From NCBI GenBank assembly GCA_016508695.1, contig VNKQ01000016.1, positions 744,001 through 808,000 of the forward strand: a stretch of DNA of 64,000 nt, read 5' to 3'. Shown piece after piece: positions 1-10,395 of the stretch; position 1 is the first letter of the stretch, and each line of letters opens with the position of its first letter. Under the pieces are notes generated by a model. That model made no database searches and had not been told where the DNA came from. It saw nothing but the letters and a program-made list of their open reading frames with translations. The stretch comes from Hyphodiscus hymeniophilus. Taxonomy: Eukaryota; Ascomycota; Leotiomycetes; Helotiales; Hyphodiscaceae. The position numbers and the translations under genes were made by a program.

Positions 1-465
1 GAAGAGATCACGCCCGCCACGCTGCACCACCTGCTCCGGCTCTCAGCGCTGCCTCCACCACAGACCCCGGAAGAAGAGGCGTCAATGTTGAAGACGTTAC
101 ATTCACAATTGCATTTTGTGAAGGATATACAAAGCGTGGATACGGAAGGGGTGGAGCCGTTGCAGAGTATAAGGGATGAGACGGAGGAGGGGGTAAAGGA
201 GGCTACGATAGGGTTGGAGGATGTGAGGGGGGCGTTGGACGAGGAGGAATTCAAGGGGAGGAATAAGAGGCCTAGGAGGAGGAGGGGCCCTGCTATTACG
301 GAGAAGGAGGTTGAGGGGTGGGATGTGCTGGGAACGGCCGGGGAGACGGTTGAGGTTGGTGGGGCGAGGTATTTTGTTGTTAGGAGTGGGAAGGATGAGA
401 GTCGCGAGGAAGTCTCAATGGCTGAAGCTATTAACGACGTTGTTGAAGATACCCAAAAGAAATGA
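1..465 (+). CDS. GatC-like subunit of mitochondrial glutamyl-tRNA(Gln) amidotransferase, 3' part
   Basis: The reading frame is open from the first base of the window (EEITPATLHHLLRLSALPPP) and continues through Met at 85 to the stop at 463-465, so the 5' end is outside. The N-terminal helical pattern (hydrophobic LxxLLRLSALP, then a Pro/Glu segment, then LKTLHSQLHFVKDIQ followed by DTEGVEPLQS) is that of the GatC family, the small subunit that stabilises GatA in the GatCAB/GatFAB transamidase making Gln-tRNA(Gln) in mitochondria. The C-terminal half is a basic/acidic extension (RPRRRRGP, then a VEVGGARYFVV strand) seen in fungal members. The assignment rests on the N-terminal pattern only, since GatC proteins are short and divergent. 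Confidence 0.6.
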   Translation, partial: EEITPATLHHLLRLSALPPPQTPEEEASMLKTLHSQLHFVKDIQSVDTEGVEPLQSIRDETEEGVKEATIGLEDVRGALDEEEFKGRNKRPRRRRGPAITEKEVEGWDVLGTAGETVEVGGARYFVVRSGKDESREEVSMAEAINDVVEDTQKK

Positions 466-750
466 AATTCGTTATCAAGCCAGCGAGGCCAGTCCATTGT
501 ATGTATATCTCTTTTCTTGATTGTCAACGCTCAAAAGTATGATTGATGTACAGCAAAATTTCTGCTTCAGTCCACAGCCAGCTGTAAGAGAAGCAATGTA
601 TATTTTCCCGTCACTTACTCATTCCTTCCAAGAATACAGTCCCGAACCCCTCCAAAAGTTTAGAACCATCCCTTGTCGCTAAAGCAAATGCGACGGGTAT
701 TCCATTCGTTCATCTCGTTCAACCCCTAGAAATGCCACATACAAATATCC

Positions 751-2486
751 TCAAATGTCTTTCAGACTTCCTATAATAGCGAGTAAAGCAATAACAGCTG
801 TCTCCTGATTAGCTTCGATATCTTCTTAGATTTCGCATTGGACTTACCTGCGGCTGCAGTAACAACATACAGACTGATAGTCCACGCAGTAACGACATCT
901 CCAGTCTTTGCCATATACCAGAAGCCCAGAATTAGACTCAAAAGTAATGGCACACAGAAGGTAATGGTCAGTCGATAGCTTGACCAATCATATATCAACT
1001 GCACAGAATAACGGCCTTCAAGTGGGTTGTTTTTGTTGTCGTTCAAATTCTTCTGGACCCATCCTTGCCAAGCTCGAGAAACAGTGTCGTCCGAGTGGCG
1101 TCGGGATGCTTTATATGCAAGGAAGAACTGGGAAAGGATCGCCTTCTGGGAACTCGTGAGGATTAATGGAATATGTGCTCCACGCCCAATATCACACTAT
1201 GACACACCGTAAGTCAATTTTTTATGCATGTCGAATGATTTGGGCTTACCTTGTAGAGTCCAAAGCCCTTCAAGCTCTTCAGAGAAAAGAACTCACGCCA
1301 ACCCCTTACTGAAGGAGATCACCGAGTTAGTGTTATCTTCTCAGAATAGATCCGGAGAATTCTCATACTGACCGTCATGTTCACCATGTCTTAAAGCCTG
1401 GAAAAGCTCTTTCTCATTATCAAACTGAAGTATTCGCTCGGTAGGATCGGCTGCAGATCGTCGAAACCAACCGATGACAATATAAGAGGTAGGCTTCGGC
1501 ATCAAAAGCTCTACTTGATGCTTAATGTCTTCTCTCGTTGCCTCGAATGGTCTATCGAATACGGGGCAACGGCCTGCGGAGGATCTCGAGTGGCTGTTGC
1601 TTTCTCGGTGATGACTCCCGAAACTCAAGCGTATGCGCTCAGCAATGTTCGTCTTGATCCTACTCCGACTCCGGGCAGTATTCAACAATGTGTCTGACGT
1701 CTGGGCCGCCTCATTTACCATGGTCATCGCCGGTCGAGCAGTGGCAACCGGAGCTTCTGTGGCTATTTCTTTTTCAGAAGTCTGACTCTCTTCATTGACC
1801 ATCGTGGGGCTCGGCGCCTCCACCCCAACGATGCCATCGAACTTCGACCTATCTGCATTTCCATTCGCACATTTCAAAGCACCCATCAACCTCGCGTCCC
1901 TCTTCTCCACCAACCTTTTCCTGACCCTCTCGGTAGCCTGCTTCAAAATCCTACGTCTCCTAGCCATCAAATAGAGCAACCAAAGTCTGGGCTCCTTCAT
2001 CCTCTCCAGCCACTCAATCCTAGCCAGCCAAATCGGCCTCTGATGATAAGTCTCCAGACTCCACCACGGCAACTGATGCACCAACTCCCTCAACCTCGCC
2101 TCCTCGCGCCCAAAATCATCAAACATATTCTTATAATCCTCCCAGTTAAAATTCTCCGGCTCGTCGACCTGGAGGAGCCGTAGAAGGAGACGCGCCTCGG
2201 TGGAAGTGAGGCCTACACGACGGGTGCACTGCTCGTCCGCCCAGAAGATATTCCCGTTCGTGCTCTTGATGATGGGCGGGATGTCATCGAGCTCGATGGT
2301 CTCCTGCACGCGGCGGAAATACCGCGAGCTCCTCGTCCTCGTGCTCTTCCGCAGCGAGCTCTTGGAGCTTCCGTTCTTGTCGGCCGACTCAGCCTTGGGG
2401 AGCAGGGGTTCGTCAGCCTCGACTTCGAGAAACTCGGCGCCGTCGAAGAACTGGTTCTCCAGGTCGGTGATGGTAGGAGAAGGCAT
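751..2486 (-). CDS. Conserved fungal membrane protein, function unknown
   Basis: Four exons on the minus strand: 2486-1373, 1308-1250, 1196-848 and 797-751, giving 522 aa. Introns are 64, 53 and 50 bp. The frame runs HDV-RGWREFFSLKSL, then LYK-CDIGRGAH, then TAAAVIALLAIIGSLKDI at the C-terminus. The N-terminal third is acidic and Ser/Arg-rich. A middle domain (about 80-200) is rich in Trp, Arg and Leu, with PWWSLETYHQRPIW and RLWLLYLMARRRRI. Two C-terminal hydrophobic helices (ITFCVPLLLSLILGFWYMA, and the segment ending in the IIGSLKDI tail) suggest an integral membrane anchor. I recognise the architecture from hypothetical proteins of filamentous fungi but know no function. The last acceptor (gagacag) was chosen because only it restores the hydrophobic C-terminus. 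Confidence 0.75.
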
Positions 2487-3195
2487 GGTGGAAGCGGCGA
2501 ATAAAAAAGATGAGGATTTTTAAACATGGGAGAAGTTGATGAAGTAAAGATATGTGAGTCCTTCAGACTTGGGGGCTGTTGGTCATTCGCGCAGCCTAAT
2601 GTGCCAAGGCTGTCGCTGCAGCCTTAAGGAGGTGCGGCGGGTGAGGTGATCGGGTGATCATTGGTCTGCAGGAACGATACCCTGTACAGGAGGTGAAGAT
2701 CATTGTGTCGTTTATGGAATGCTTAATACGAGGCTGTTTTACAATCAAGCATATCAGCGACCTGCTGTGAATACGAAATCGCCATGAATATTTTATTTAC
2801 CTTGACTTTTGTGACGAGGCTGCGGCTTCAATTCCACTGCGGAACGGCCCGTTCAAGGTTGAGGACGCCAGCTTATGAAATGGCAACTGGCTGATCTGAC
2901 GAACAGCCCTACAAACTTCATGGAACCATGAAATACTACACTTCTTATTCGCACGGGTGACGCTCCTAACCGCTCGGAGTTATTGAGCAATTCAGGTACA
3001 TGAAATTATGTATTTGGATTATTTTGGATTATTTTGGATTGCCTGTCCTCTATCATCACCGTAATGGATCGCTTGTCATGAATTTAACAAACAATCTCAA
3101 GTTGAGTGTATTTAACAGCGTCTCCAAATCCGAGCTGCGAACAAACTTTAGACATGAATTTTTCAATATGCTATGCTGGATTTTGCTTCATGCAA
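2487..3195 (-). other. Intergenic 709 bp, with a short AT-rich tandem repeat
   Basis: It lies between the 5' end of the membrane-protein gene and the 3' end of the Ser/Thr/Pro-rich gene, so it should hold the former's promoter and the latter's terminator. Around 3012-3043 an 11-bp unit ending in ggatt is repeated about three times. I see no coding segment. Confidence 0.5.
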
Positions 3196-4524
3196 TTACA
3201 ATGGCGGAGGCGAACATGATCCCTCAACACTATGCTCAATGCTGTCCCGTGTGTTTTGCAAATTCGAATGCGGTATAATATCAGACATCTCTGAGTCCTC
3301 AGAAAGATCTACCGAAACATTCCGAAAGTCTTCCGTCTCCGACTGCCCGGCATCTGTATCACTATCAGAGGAGACAGATGCGCCTCTCCAAATCGCAGTA
3401 GCCGGGGTTTTTTCAACCATCACTGCAGTCAAAGGAGTTTTTGTTGGCCGTAAATCATCAACTCCTTGCTCGTCCTCGGGGGTCGTTATAGTCCATTCCC
3501 ACTTTCGCTTTTTCTCCTTCCTCTTTCGTTTCCTCGACCCCGGAGTCTCTAAATCGCTGTCTGCCATTCTACGACGCATTTCTTCAAATGGTCCAGGGGT
3601 CTGACCGCCGTCTCTTGTCTCGTCGCCTATATATGCCATTGTAACATCTAGGGTTTCCAGTTTCTCCTTGTCAACTTCTTCCGCGGAGAATGGCGAGTCT
3701 TCGGACAGAAGATCGATATGCGACTTCACATATTTGTTCGTGGTGATCGTTTGTGTTAACGGATCATTGTAGCCCACTTTCTTGCTTGCTCGATTAGCTA
3801 GACGCATTGATACACGGCTCGGTGTTAATGGTGTTGGTACACTACGTGGAGGGAGGGGAGAATTTCGGAGAATGCTGTGAAGTGCTCGAGGGTGTGTGTA
3901 AGGAGCGGTTTGACCCTGTGTCGCAATACCCATTGTAATTCGTCTGCGTGGTGTCTTCGGTGAGCTAGGAGCTCCTGTGTTCAAGTTCGCGGCAAAGGTG
4001 AACACTCTCGCCATGGGCTTATCCGACCCAGCAGACTGTGGGGGTGTGAAGGTAAACGCAGATGCGGTTGACGGCGTAATAGCGGATGTGACCGGTTTTG
4101 ACTCTAGACGGGCCGTCGTAGGTGTCGAGTCTGGGAAGGCCGAGCTTGGGGTATCGGGGTATGTGATGGAGAAAGGTCCTGGTGTTTGAGTACGTTGCGA
4201 CGGGTGGATATAGTCATCGCCTGTAAGAATCCTCGTCTCTAACCGCAAGGATGTAGGCTTCTTCAAATCAGGAGGCGGTCTTGCTGTTCTGGGTGACGCA
4301 TTTTCGATAGCAGCAGCGTAGGCATTTGAGAGTGTATTGAAAGCCGTTGGAGAAGTTGGATCAACATCGGTCTTCAGTGCTGTCGAGGAATTCCCGAATG
4401 TTTGAGCCGCCGATGGTGTCTTGATCTGAAGGGATAATCTTGGCCGCTTGGAAGGAGACGAACTCGACGGCAAGAGAGTCATGGTTGATGAGTACTGCGT
4501 TAATGAAGCACTCATTGTAGCCAA
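3196..4524 (-). CDS. Ser/Thr/Pro-rich, largely disordered fungal protein, function unknown
   Basis: Single-exon frame of 442 aa from ATG at 4524 to the stop at 3196. The composition is dominated by Ser, Thr and Pro with many TP and SP dipeptides (SQRTQTPGPFS, TPSSAFPDSTPTT, SSPKTPRRR), so it is probably disordered and a likely target of proline-directed kinases. More ordered-looking patches are SPTAFNTLSNAYAAAIE (about 58-74), RLETRILTGDDYIHP (about 94-108) and the block HSILRNSPLPPRSVPTPLTP. A basic run GSRKRKRKEKKRKWEW (about 326-341) looks like a nuclear localisation signal and is followed by an acidic Ser-rich tail. No enzyme domain is visible. A second Met (MSAS) lies three residues into the frame. 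Confidence 0.75.
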   Translation of the reverse strand: MATMSASLTQYSSTMTLLPSSSSPSKRPRLSLQIKTPSAAQTFGNSSTALKTDVDPTSPTAFNTLSNAYAAAIENASPRTARPPPDLKKPTSLRLETRILTGDDYIHPSQRTQTPGPFSITYPDTPSSAFPDSTPTTARLESKPVTSAITPSTASAFTFTPPQSAGSDKPMARVFTFAANLNTGAPSSPKTPRRRITMGIATQGQTAPYTHPRALHSILRNSPLPPRSVPTPLTPSRVSMRLANRASKKVGYNDPLTQTITTNKYVKSHIDLLSEDSPFSAEEVDKEKLETLDVTMAYIGDETRDGGQTPGPFEEMRRRMADSDLETPGSRKRKRKEKKRKWEWTITTPEDEQGVDDLRPTKTPLTAVMVEKTPATAIWRGASVSSDSDTDAGQSETEDFRNVSVDLSEDSEMSDIIPHSNLQNTRDSIEHSVEGSCSPPPL

Positions 4525-5349
4525 AGCCGAGAGATCTGACAGGCGAGGACTAGCTCGTAATGATAGTCTGACAACACCTCTAGGACCTGTCCAAGAGGAG
4601 GAGCAAGCTACGATCGTGAAAACGTGAGGTGGTGAAATTGAACAGATATAAAAGAGTTGCAGACTATGCAGCAGATATTAAAAGACCACGGTGAAGTCAG
4701 TATCTATGATTGTGGCTTTTGAACGACAGCCACGAATGGCCTCGTGGGGAGAAAAGGTAGCGCCCAAACCAGTCTCATGCAGGTGACAGAGATGCGGGAG
4801 ATGGAAACAAATAGGCGCGAAGATGACTGACGGGTAGTGGATGATAATATTGGGGGGTTGTATTTGCAGAAGCACGAACAAACGGAAGCGGGAGAGGGGT
4901 ATACTTAACGAAGGTAGGGACTGGTCTGGGTTATCTGTTGGCTGACACTTGAAGCGGAGGAACGAGGAAGCGCCAGGTTGGGCGGCTTCACTCACCACCC
5001 TCCTCCACCTTACCTCTCCAGTAGTCGTCTCCTCGTGCGCGCATACGCACATACACACATACATGCGGTGCATGCAGTCAATGGAGCAGATGTCACATTT
5101 CTGTGATTGGCGAAAGGAACGGTCCCGCTGCGGTGCGCACCCATGCTGGCGTCCATATTTAACCCTCGCCAATAGATGATGCTATTTTGATGTCCACGCC
5201 GCCGAACACGACAGGGATGTAAGAGGCGTAAGAGGCCTCTGATCGGATTGGGTGTGGCGACACCACGCGGCAAGCGTCAGCGCGTCTACTGTTGTTGACT
5301 GTGTTAAGAATCCAGGATCCTTATTGCATCTTGCATGGTCGGGGAAGCC

Positions 5350-5369
5350 TGTCTGTCTGTCTGTCTGTG
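5350..5369. repeat. (CTGT)n microsatellite
   Basis: About five consecutive CTGT units are read directly in the sequence upstream of the polymerase iota gene. Confidence 0.85.
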
Positions 5370-5685
5370 CCAGTGACGGACAAAGTGAGTAAGCCAGGCC
5401 GGTTGGAGTCTTGGAGAGCTGAAGTTTGTGGGATCATGATTCATGCTCAATGGCTGTACGTCAGGCCAGCATGATCGCAGCAGATCGCTGAGAGGCATAT
5501 TGATGCCAAACAACTACCTACGCCCGTACACCCCTAAAAGAAGCACACGGGGTGGCCGGGGCGAGATGAGGAATCAGAAGAAATAGATAGAGAGTTGGGG
5601 TGTGCAGGTATGTATCCGTGCACACGGGGGGATTGTAGAGTAGAGAAACACGAGTCCAGACTCCACATGAGGAACAGAAGGAGAA

Positions 5686-5717
5686 GAATGGAGAAGAATG
5701 GGAATGGGAATGGGAAA
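5686..5717. repeat. Purine tandem repeat (ggagaat / gggaat units)
   Basis: Two ggagaagaat-like units are followed by about three gggaat units, read directly. It is an AG-rich strand-asymmetric tract in the promoter region of the polymerase iota gene. Confidence 0.7.
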
Positions 5718-6044
5718 GGAGGGAATAGGATCTGACGCGAGAAAGGGGAGAGAGGCCCCCCTGGAACAACGCTTAATTTAGAACTGAAGGTCACGTGGGT
5801 GTCGGCCCGCGACTCTAATACCATCCATCTATCAGGCTACAGTACTGTACCTAGGTAATTTACCTTGCTTGACTCAGCCTTGTCCACATCTCAACAATCT
5901 CGACTCATGCTTATCTATTCCTTCTTCATGCGAACTCGAACCATCTCATCGACTGACGATCGATCATTCCAAGCCTCAGTGACAGACGATCCGAGACATG
6001 AAAATATCAAATGTTGGCCACAACCGGCGTCGACCCCGTTCACC

Positions 6045-8176
6045 ATGACCGCAAAGGCAAGGAAGAGGGATGATAGACGTATCATCGTGCACTTTGTATG
6101 GGCTCATTCTCAGCCTCAGCCTCACCCGGATACCACCACAAGCATTAAATCTAATCTTGATCTCAATTAGGACTACGACTGCTTCTACGCTTCTGTCTTC
6201 GAGAATGAGAATCCTGCCCTGAAGTCTTTGCCATTAGTTTGTCTCATATGCCCCCCCTCCTCAACTGAAGACTGACCTGGCAAGGCCGTGCAACAGGTAG
6301 CAACTTCCTAATTTGTCTTCTTGCCCGGCGACAAGCTGAGTCTTTTACAGAAACAGATCATTGTTACCTGTAATTACGAAGCTCGACGCCGAGGATTGCG
6401 AAAATTGCAGTTGATCACCGAGGCGAAGAAGTTGGTTCCTGACGTGATCATCTTGTTGGGGGAAGAGCTGGGGCGTTTTCGAGATGCATCAAAATTACTC
6501 TACAAGTTTCTCGAGACTTTCACATGGAGTGGTAAGTTAGAAAGGCTTGGATTCGACGAAGTATTTCTCGATTGCACCGACATCATCGACTACAACAAAT
6601 CACTGCTTAACTCGGTAGACTTGAGCCATTCATTCTTCTACTTGAATCGTAGTGATCCTACCATCGGTTTTGAGTTTGATGCCAGACAGGTCTGTGGTCC
6701 GACATACCCGGACCATGAAACACAGCCACCTCCAGCAGAATCGCCTGACGGCTTAGATCTACATATTCGGCTTATCCTTGGTTCTCATCTTGCCCAACAT
6801 CTGAGACTGCGTCTAGAAGAGGAAAAGGGTTATACATCAACGGTAGGCATATCTACCAATAAGTTGCTTAGCAAATTAGTAGGCAACTTAAATAAGCCTA
6901 AATCCCAGACGACCCTCCTCGATCCGTACGTTGAGGGTGAGGCAGATTCTGCTTCCGAAAAGGCGTTCGAAAACAATGTGAGAACGTTCATTGATGGCCA
7001 CGATGTTGGGAAGATCCCCGGTATTGGGTTCAAGATGGCTCGGCGAATCCGAAATCATCTCCTATCGAAACCACTCGAGACTGACGATGGCCGTGACTGG
7101 ACGGCCGACAGAGAAGCTGTTACCGTCCGTGATGTTCGTCTTTTTCCTGGATTGGGGCCAGAGACTCTCGAGCAGCTTCTGGGTGGCCCTGGGGCCGAAA
7201 GGGGGATCGGTGGCAAAGTGTGGGCTTTGCTCAATGGGATCGATGACTCCGAAGTCCAACAGGCAAAGAAAGTCCCAACTCAAATCAGCATAGAGGAGTA
7301 AGTATTCTTCACCCAATTTCTGTGTAGTGTGAGTCTTGGTCTCTTGAACAGATGCACTTGGGTTCTATGGAACGACTGCTTATGAAGTGATCCCTCCGTA
7401 GTTCATACATTCGCCTCGATACTCTACCGCAAGTTCATAAGGAAATGCGCATGCTGGCAACAAGTCTCCTTACGCGAATGCATACAGACCTTCTAGAAGA
7501 AGATGATACGACCGATTCTGGTAGAGCCAAAAGGTGGATGGCTCATCCAAAAACAATCCGTCTTTCCACCAGACCTCGACCACCTCTCAATGCAGACGGT
7601 ACGAGGACGAGAAGCTTCAACCGAATCTCACGGTCCGGTTCGTTACCTAGTTTCGTCTTCAACCTCAAAGATGGTATTGACTCGATCGTCGAAAAGCTCG
7701 TGCAAGAGACTCTCATTCCAATGTTCCGCCGTCTCCACCCTCAATTGTCAGGGTGGAATTTGAGTCTCATGAACATCGGTGTAACGAATATGATCGAGGC
7801 AGCGAGTGAAGACGGAAAAGGCACAGGAAGAGACATTGGCCGCATGTTCAAGCGGCAAGAAGATGTGCTCAAGGAGTGGAAATTTGAGGACAGGGATATA
7901 CCTCCAGATCCTATCCCAGAAGAATATGTTAGAGAGGAGATGAAGCCTGCAAAAACACATCAAGGTGAGCCAAGTGCTGGCAGTGAAGCTACTGATAAAA
8001 TCGTATCCGGCTCGGAGGATACCATATATCCCACACAAAATACGGTGGATGAACAGGGCGAATGGGAAGATGATGACGATGATGTTGAAGGTCAGGAGCA
8101 TTGTTCTGAGTGCGGCGCTATCATGCCTGCCTTTGCCATGCCAGCTCACACAAGATTTCACAGCATGGAAGAGTGA
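6045..8176 (+). CDS. POLI: Y-family translesion DNA polymerase, iota type, with C-terminal UBZ-like zinc finger
   Basis: Five exons: 6045-6095, 6171-6236, 6285-6296 (12 nt), 6351-7297 and 7402-8176, giving 616 aa. The protein should insert nucleotides opposite damaged bases in the nucleus. Visible Y-family motifs: DYDCFYASVFE (first catalytic Asp), LAVQQKQIIVTCNYEARRRG across the mini-exon, and LERLGFDEVFLD holding the second carboxylate pair. The last has the form typical of Pol iota rather than the SIDE form of eta/kappa. The thumb helix-hairpin-helix is IPGIGFKMARRI, and FPGLGPE may be a second. The little-finger region follows the last intron. At the C-terminus an acidic linker (WEDDDDDVEG) leads to HCSECGAIMPAFAMPAHTRF, a C-x2-C...H-x4-H pattern like ubiquitin-binding UBZ fingers. 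The start at 6045 is the Met nearest the conserved motif; no better upstream start is evident. Confidence 0.88.
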
Positions 8177-8473
8177 TAGAGCATTTTGGGCATCAACTCA
8201 AGCCCTTTTTCCAGCGTGCATCAAATGGCTGAATTCAAAACGTTGGGGGTCTTAAGTAAAGACACAGATAAACGAAAATCTCAAAACCCCAATGCTTGGA
8301 CGCGGTGAATTATCAGACCAGACACAGTTTGTTTATTGGCCACGAAAGTACTTCTGCAGGCGTGCATACGGAGGAGACCTCAACGCAGATTTGGTAACAT
8401 TATTAACGATCACTATTTCCCGCCACATAGCAATTACTCGAAGCTCTCTTACAGTTCTCCATCGAATGCTCCT

Positions 8474-9873
8474 TCACGATTCCTTCGCCCACTGCTTTCC
8501 ATTCCACAGCCCTCCGGTCGTCCACAACCAATAGTCCCTCCCTTTGATCAGCCACACCAAGAAGCTGGACACCTGCCACCCCATCGCCGCACCGACGCCC
8601 TTGCTCTTCCCAATCGGGACCAATTGCGTCTCACGAGTATCTTCTTTGAAGACTCGATCCTCGCCGACGGATTTCTCTTCTTTTCCACAAGCAAGCAACA
8701 AGTCACGTTTGATGTTTGCACAGACAACGGGGACAGCGGTCAAGATAAGATGCACGGCTGGTCTCGCATACGATGCTACATCGCCGATAGCATAGATGCG
8801 TGGCCCGGCGCTTTCGACTCGCAAAGTCGATGCGTTCGTATCGACCCTGCCATCGGCAGAGAGGAGTGTTTTGTCCATGAAGCCAGTGTTAGGTCTCGTG
8901 CCGGTAGCCGGAATGTAGAGGTCGGCATCCATCGTCTTCCCATTGTCGAGTATCAGGGTTGCCCTGGTCGTGACACTCTCTGTTCCTGCATTTGGTGGCT
9001 CTACAGCCTGGACTCGCACGTTCTTGATGACGGCTACCCCCAGTTTGGCGAGAAAGTTTTCGGCTCTCTTTGCGATGGCGGGCCGGAGAGCTGGGAGAAT
9101 GTTCGGGCCAGCGGTGACGACTGTGATAGGGACATTCGGGCTGGCTAATCTGGAGCTGAACCATCCAGCACGGCCGTTGAGGTACTCGCCAAGCTCACCG
9201 GCTGTCTCGATCCCCGCTGGACCTCCACCAGAGATGACGACTGTGAGTTTTTCGGGATTAGCATCGCCTCATCAAGATTGACGGGGTCTTGAAGCTGTTG
9301 CTTCCGGAGACACCTACTATTCTTCGCGGTCGGTAGCGCCTTCCGGAACTCAGCCCAGTTCGATCTCAGGAGTTCCTCGTCTTTGTTCAGACCAAGCAGC
9401 GGAGAAGATGTAGAAGCACCAGTAGCGATCACCAGGGCATGGAAGCCGATCTTGTCGGTATTCCCCGTCGCCAAATTGATAGAGACTACTCGGTCGCTGT
9501 GGTTCAATTCCGTCGCTGTGCCCTGAACGAAGCGGAAGCCGTCCTTGGGATACTGCTCGAAGACTCCAAGGATACTGACGAAAAGCTTCTCTTGTGGGAA
9601 CATCTCATCGGATATCAATGCTCGAGGGCAGGCGGGCCTACAAATCGTCTGGGACGCGGTGCTGACGAGGACCACTTCGTATGATTCTCTGTTGGGAAGC
9701 TTGGGGAGGACATATTTCAGGAGATAATGGGCAGTAGACAGGCCAGCGTAGGAGCCACCGAGAATGACAATATTCTTTCGGGTTGTTGGGTTGGTGTTTT
9801 GTGCCATCTCCAAGGCTGGCGGGTTCTGTGGGCGGCGAGGCGGAGTGTTGGGAGCAGCGACGATGAAGATCAT
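8474..9873 (-). CDS. AIF/AMID-like FAD-dependent oxidoreductase (FSP1-type)
   Basis: Two exons, 9873-9318 and 9240-8474, separated by a 77-bp intron; 440 aa, or 418 if translation starts at the internal MAQN. An N-terminal Rossmann motif VILGGSYAGLSTAHYLL binds FAD. The second dinucleotide fold ISGGGPAGIETAGEL, rebuilt across the splice, should bind NAD(P)H. IYAIGDVASY is the C-terminal FAD-contacting GD motif. Domain order and length fit the apoptosis-inducing-factor-like/AMID class of NAD(P)H:quinone-type oxidoreductases. The 22 residues before MAQN are Pro/Arg-rich and might be a targeting leader or untranslated. The gene converges on the polymerase iota gene with about 300 bp between stops. 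Confidence 0.85.
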
Positions 9874-10395
9874 AAAGCATCTAAAGTGGCTCTTCCAGAC
9901 TCGAAATCTTGATCTTCATGCTGTGAAATCGAGGGAAGGACCGTTTTATAGGTAATTCTTCATGATTTTGGTAAATAGACCCTAGACGTGCTCTCGTGCT
10001 CATTGGTTTCTCGACGAGGCTGAAGTTGGACTCCGAGCTCGAGCCCCCACAAAAACCTCCTCCAAGCATGCCTGATCTGGAATGGTCTCCGCCTTTAGCG
10101 TCATCCCGTCCAGTACTGTATTACAGTTTTACGTCTGGTGCCAAGCGCGATATGCTCAAGTTCAATCCGTCAACCACACTCTCCCTTCTCAAGCACACTG
10201 AATGCACATCTGATGGCACCTACATAAGCAAGTTATGGTCCTTTCGGGAGTGCACCAAAGACGCCTTTCCTTTTGAACGGCGTGGATAACCAAGCCATCA
10301 ATGTGCCGGAACCGTGAGCTACCAGCATTGTTGATTGGGAAAAGCGGATAAAGCGTGTGTATTAAGAGAAAATATCGAGGGTCATCTACCCCCAT
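9874..10395. other. Intergenic 522 bp
   Basis: Upstream of the FAD oxidoreductase gene and downstream of the TMEM135-like gene, both on the minus strand. I see only short overlapping frames with no family likeness. Confidence 0.5.

Larger units (their letters stand above)
4525..6044. other. Intergenic 1.5 kb between divergent genes, with microsatellites
   Basis: This holds the promoters of the Ser/Thr/Pro-rich gene (-) and the DNA polymerase iota gene (+). Open frames here (for example 4678-5172 minus and 5534-5824 minus) are low-complexity and have no family likeness. Simple repeats are CTGT around 5350-5369 and GGGAAT-like units around 5686-5717. Confidence 0.5.

Noticed and set aside
4678..5172. 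164-codon minus frame upstream of the Ser/Thr/Pro-rich gene
   Set aside because: Low-complexity, Cys/His-rich by chance, with no splice continuation; lies in a promoter region.
8336..9148. 270-codon plus frame opposite the FAD oxidoreductase
   Set aside because: It lies opposite conserved exons of the FAD enzyme and has no likeness to any family.
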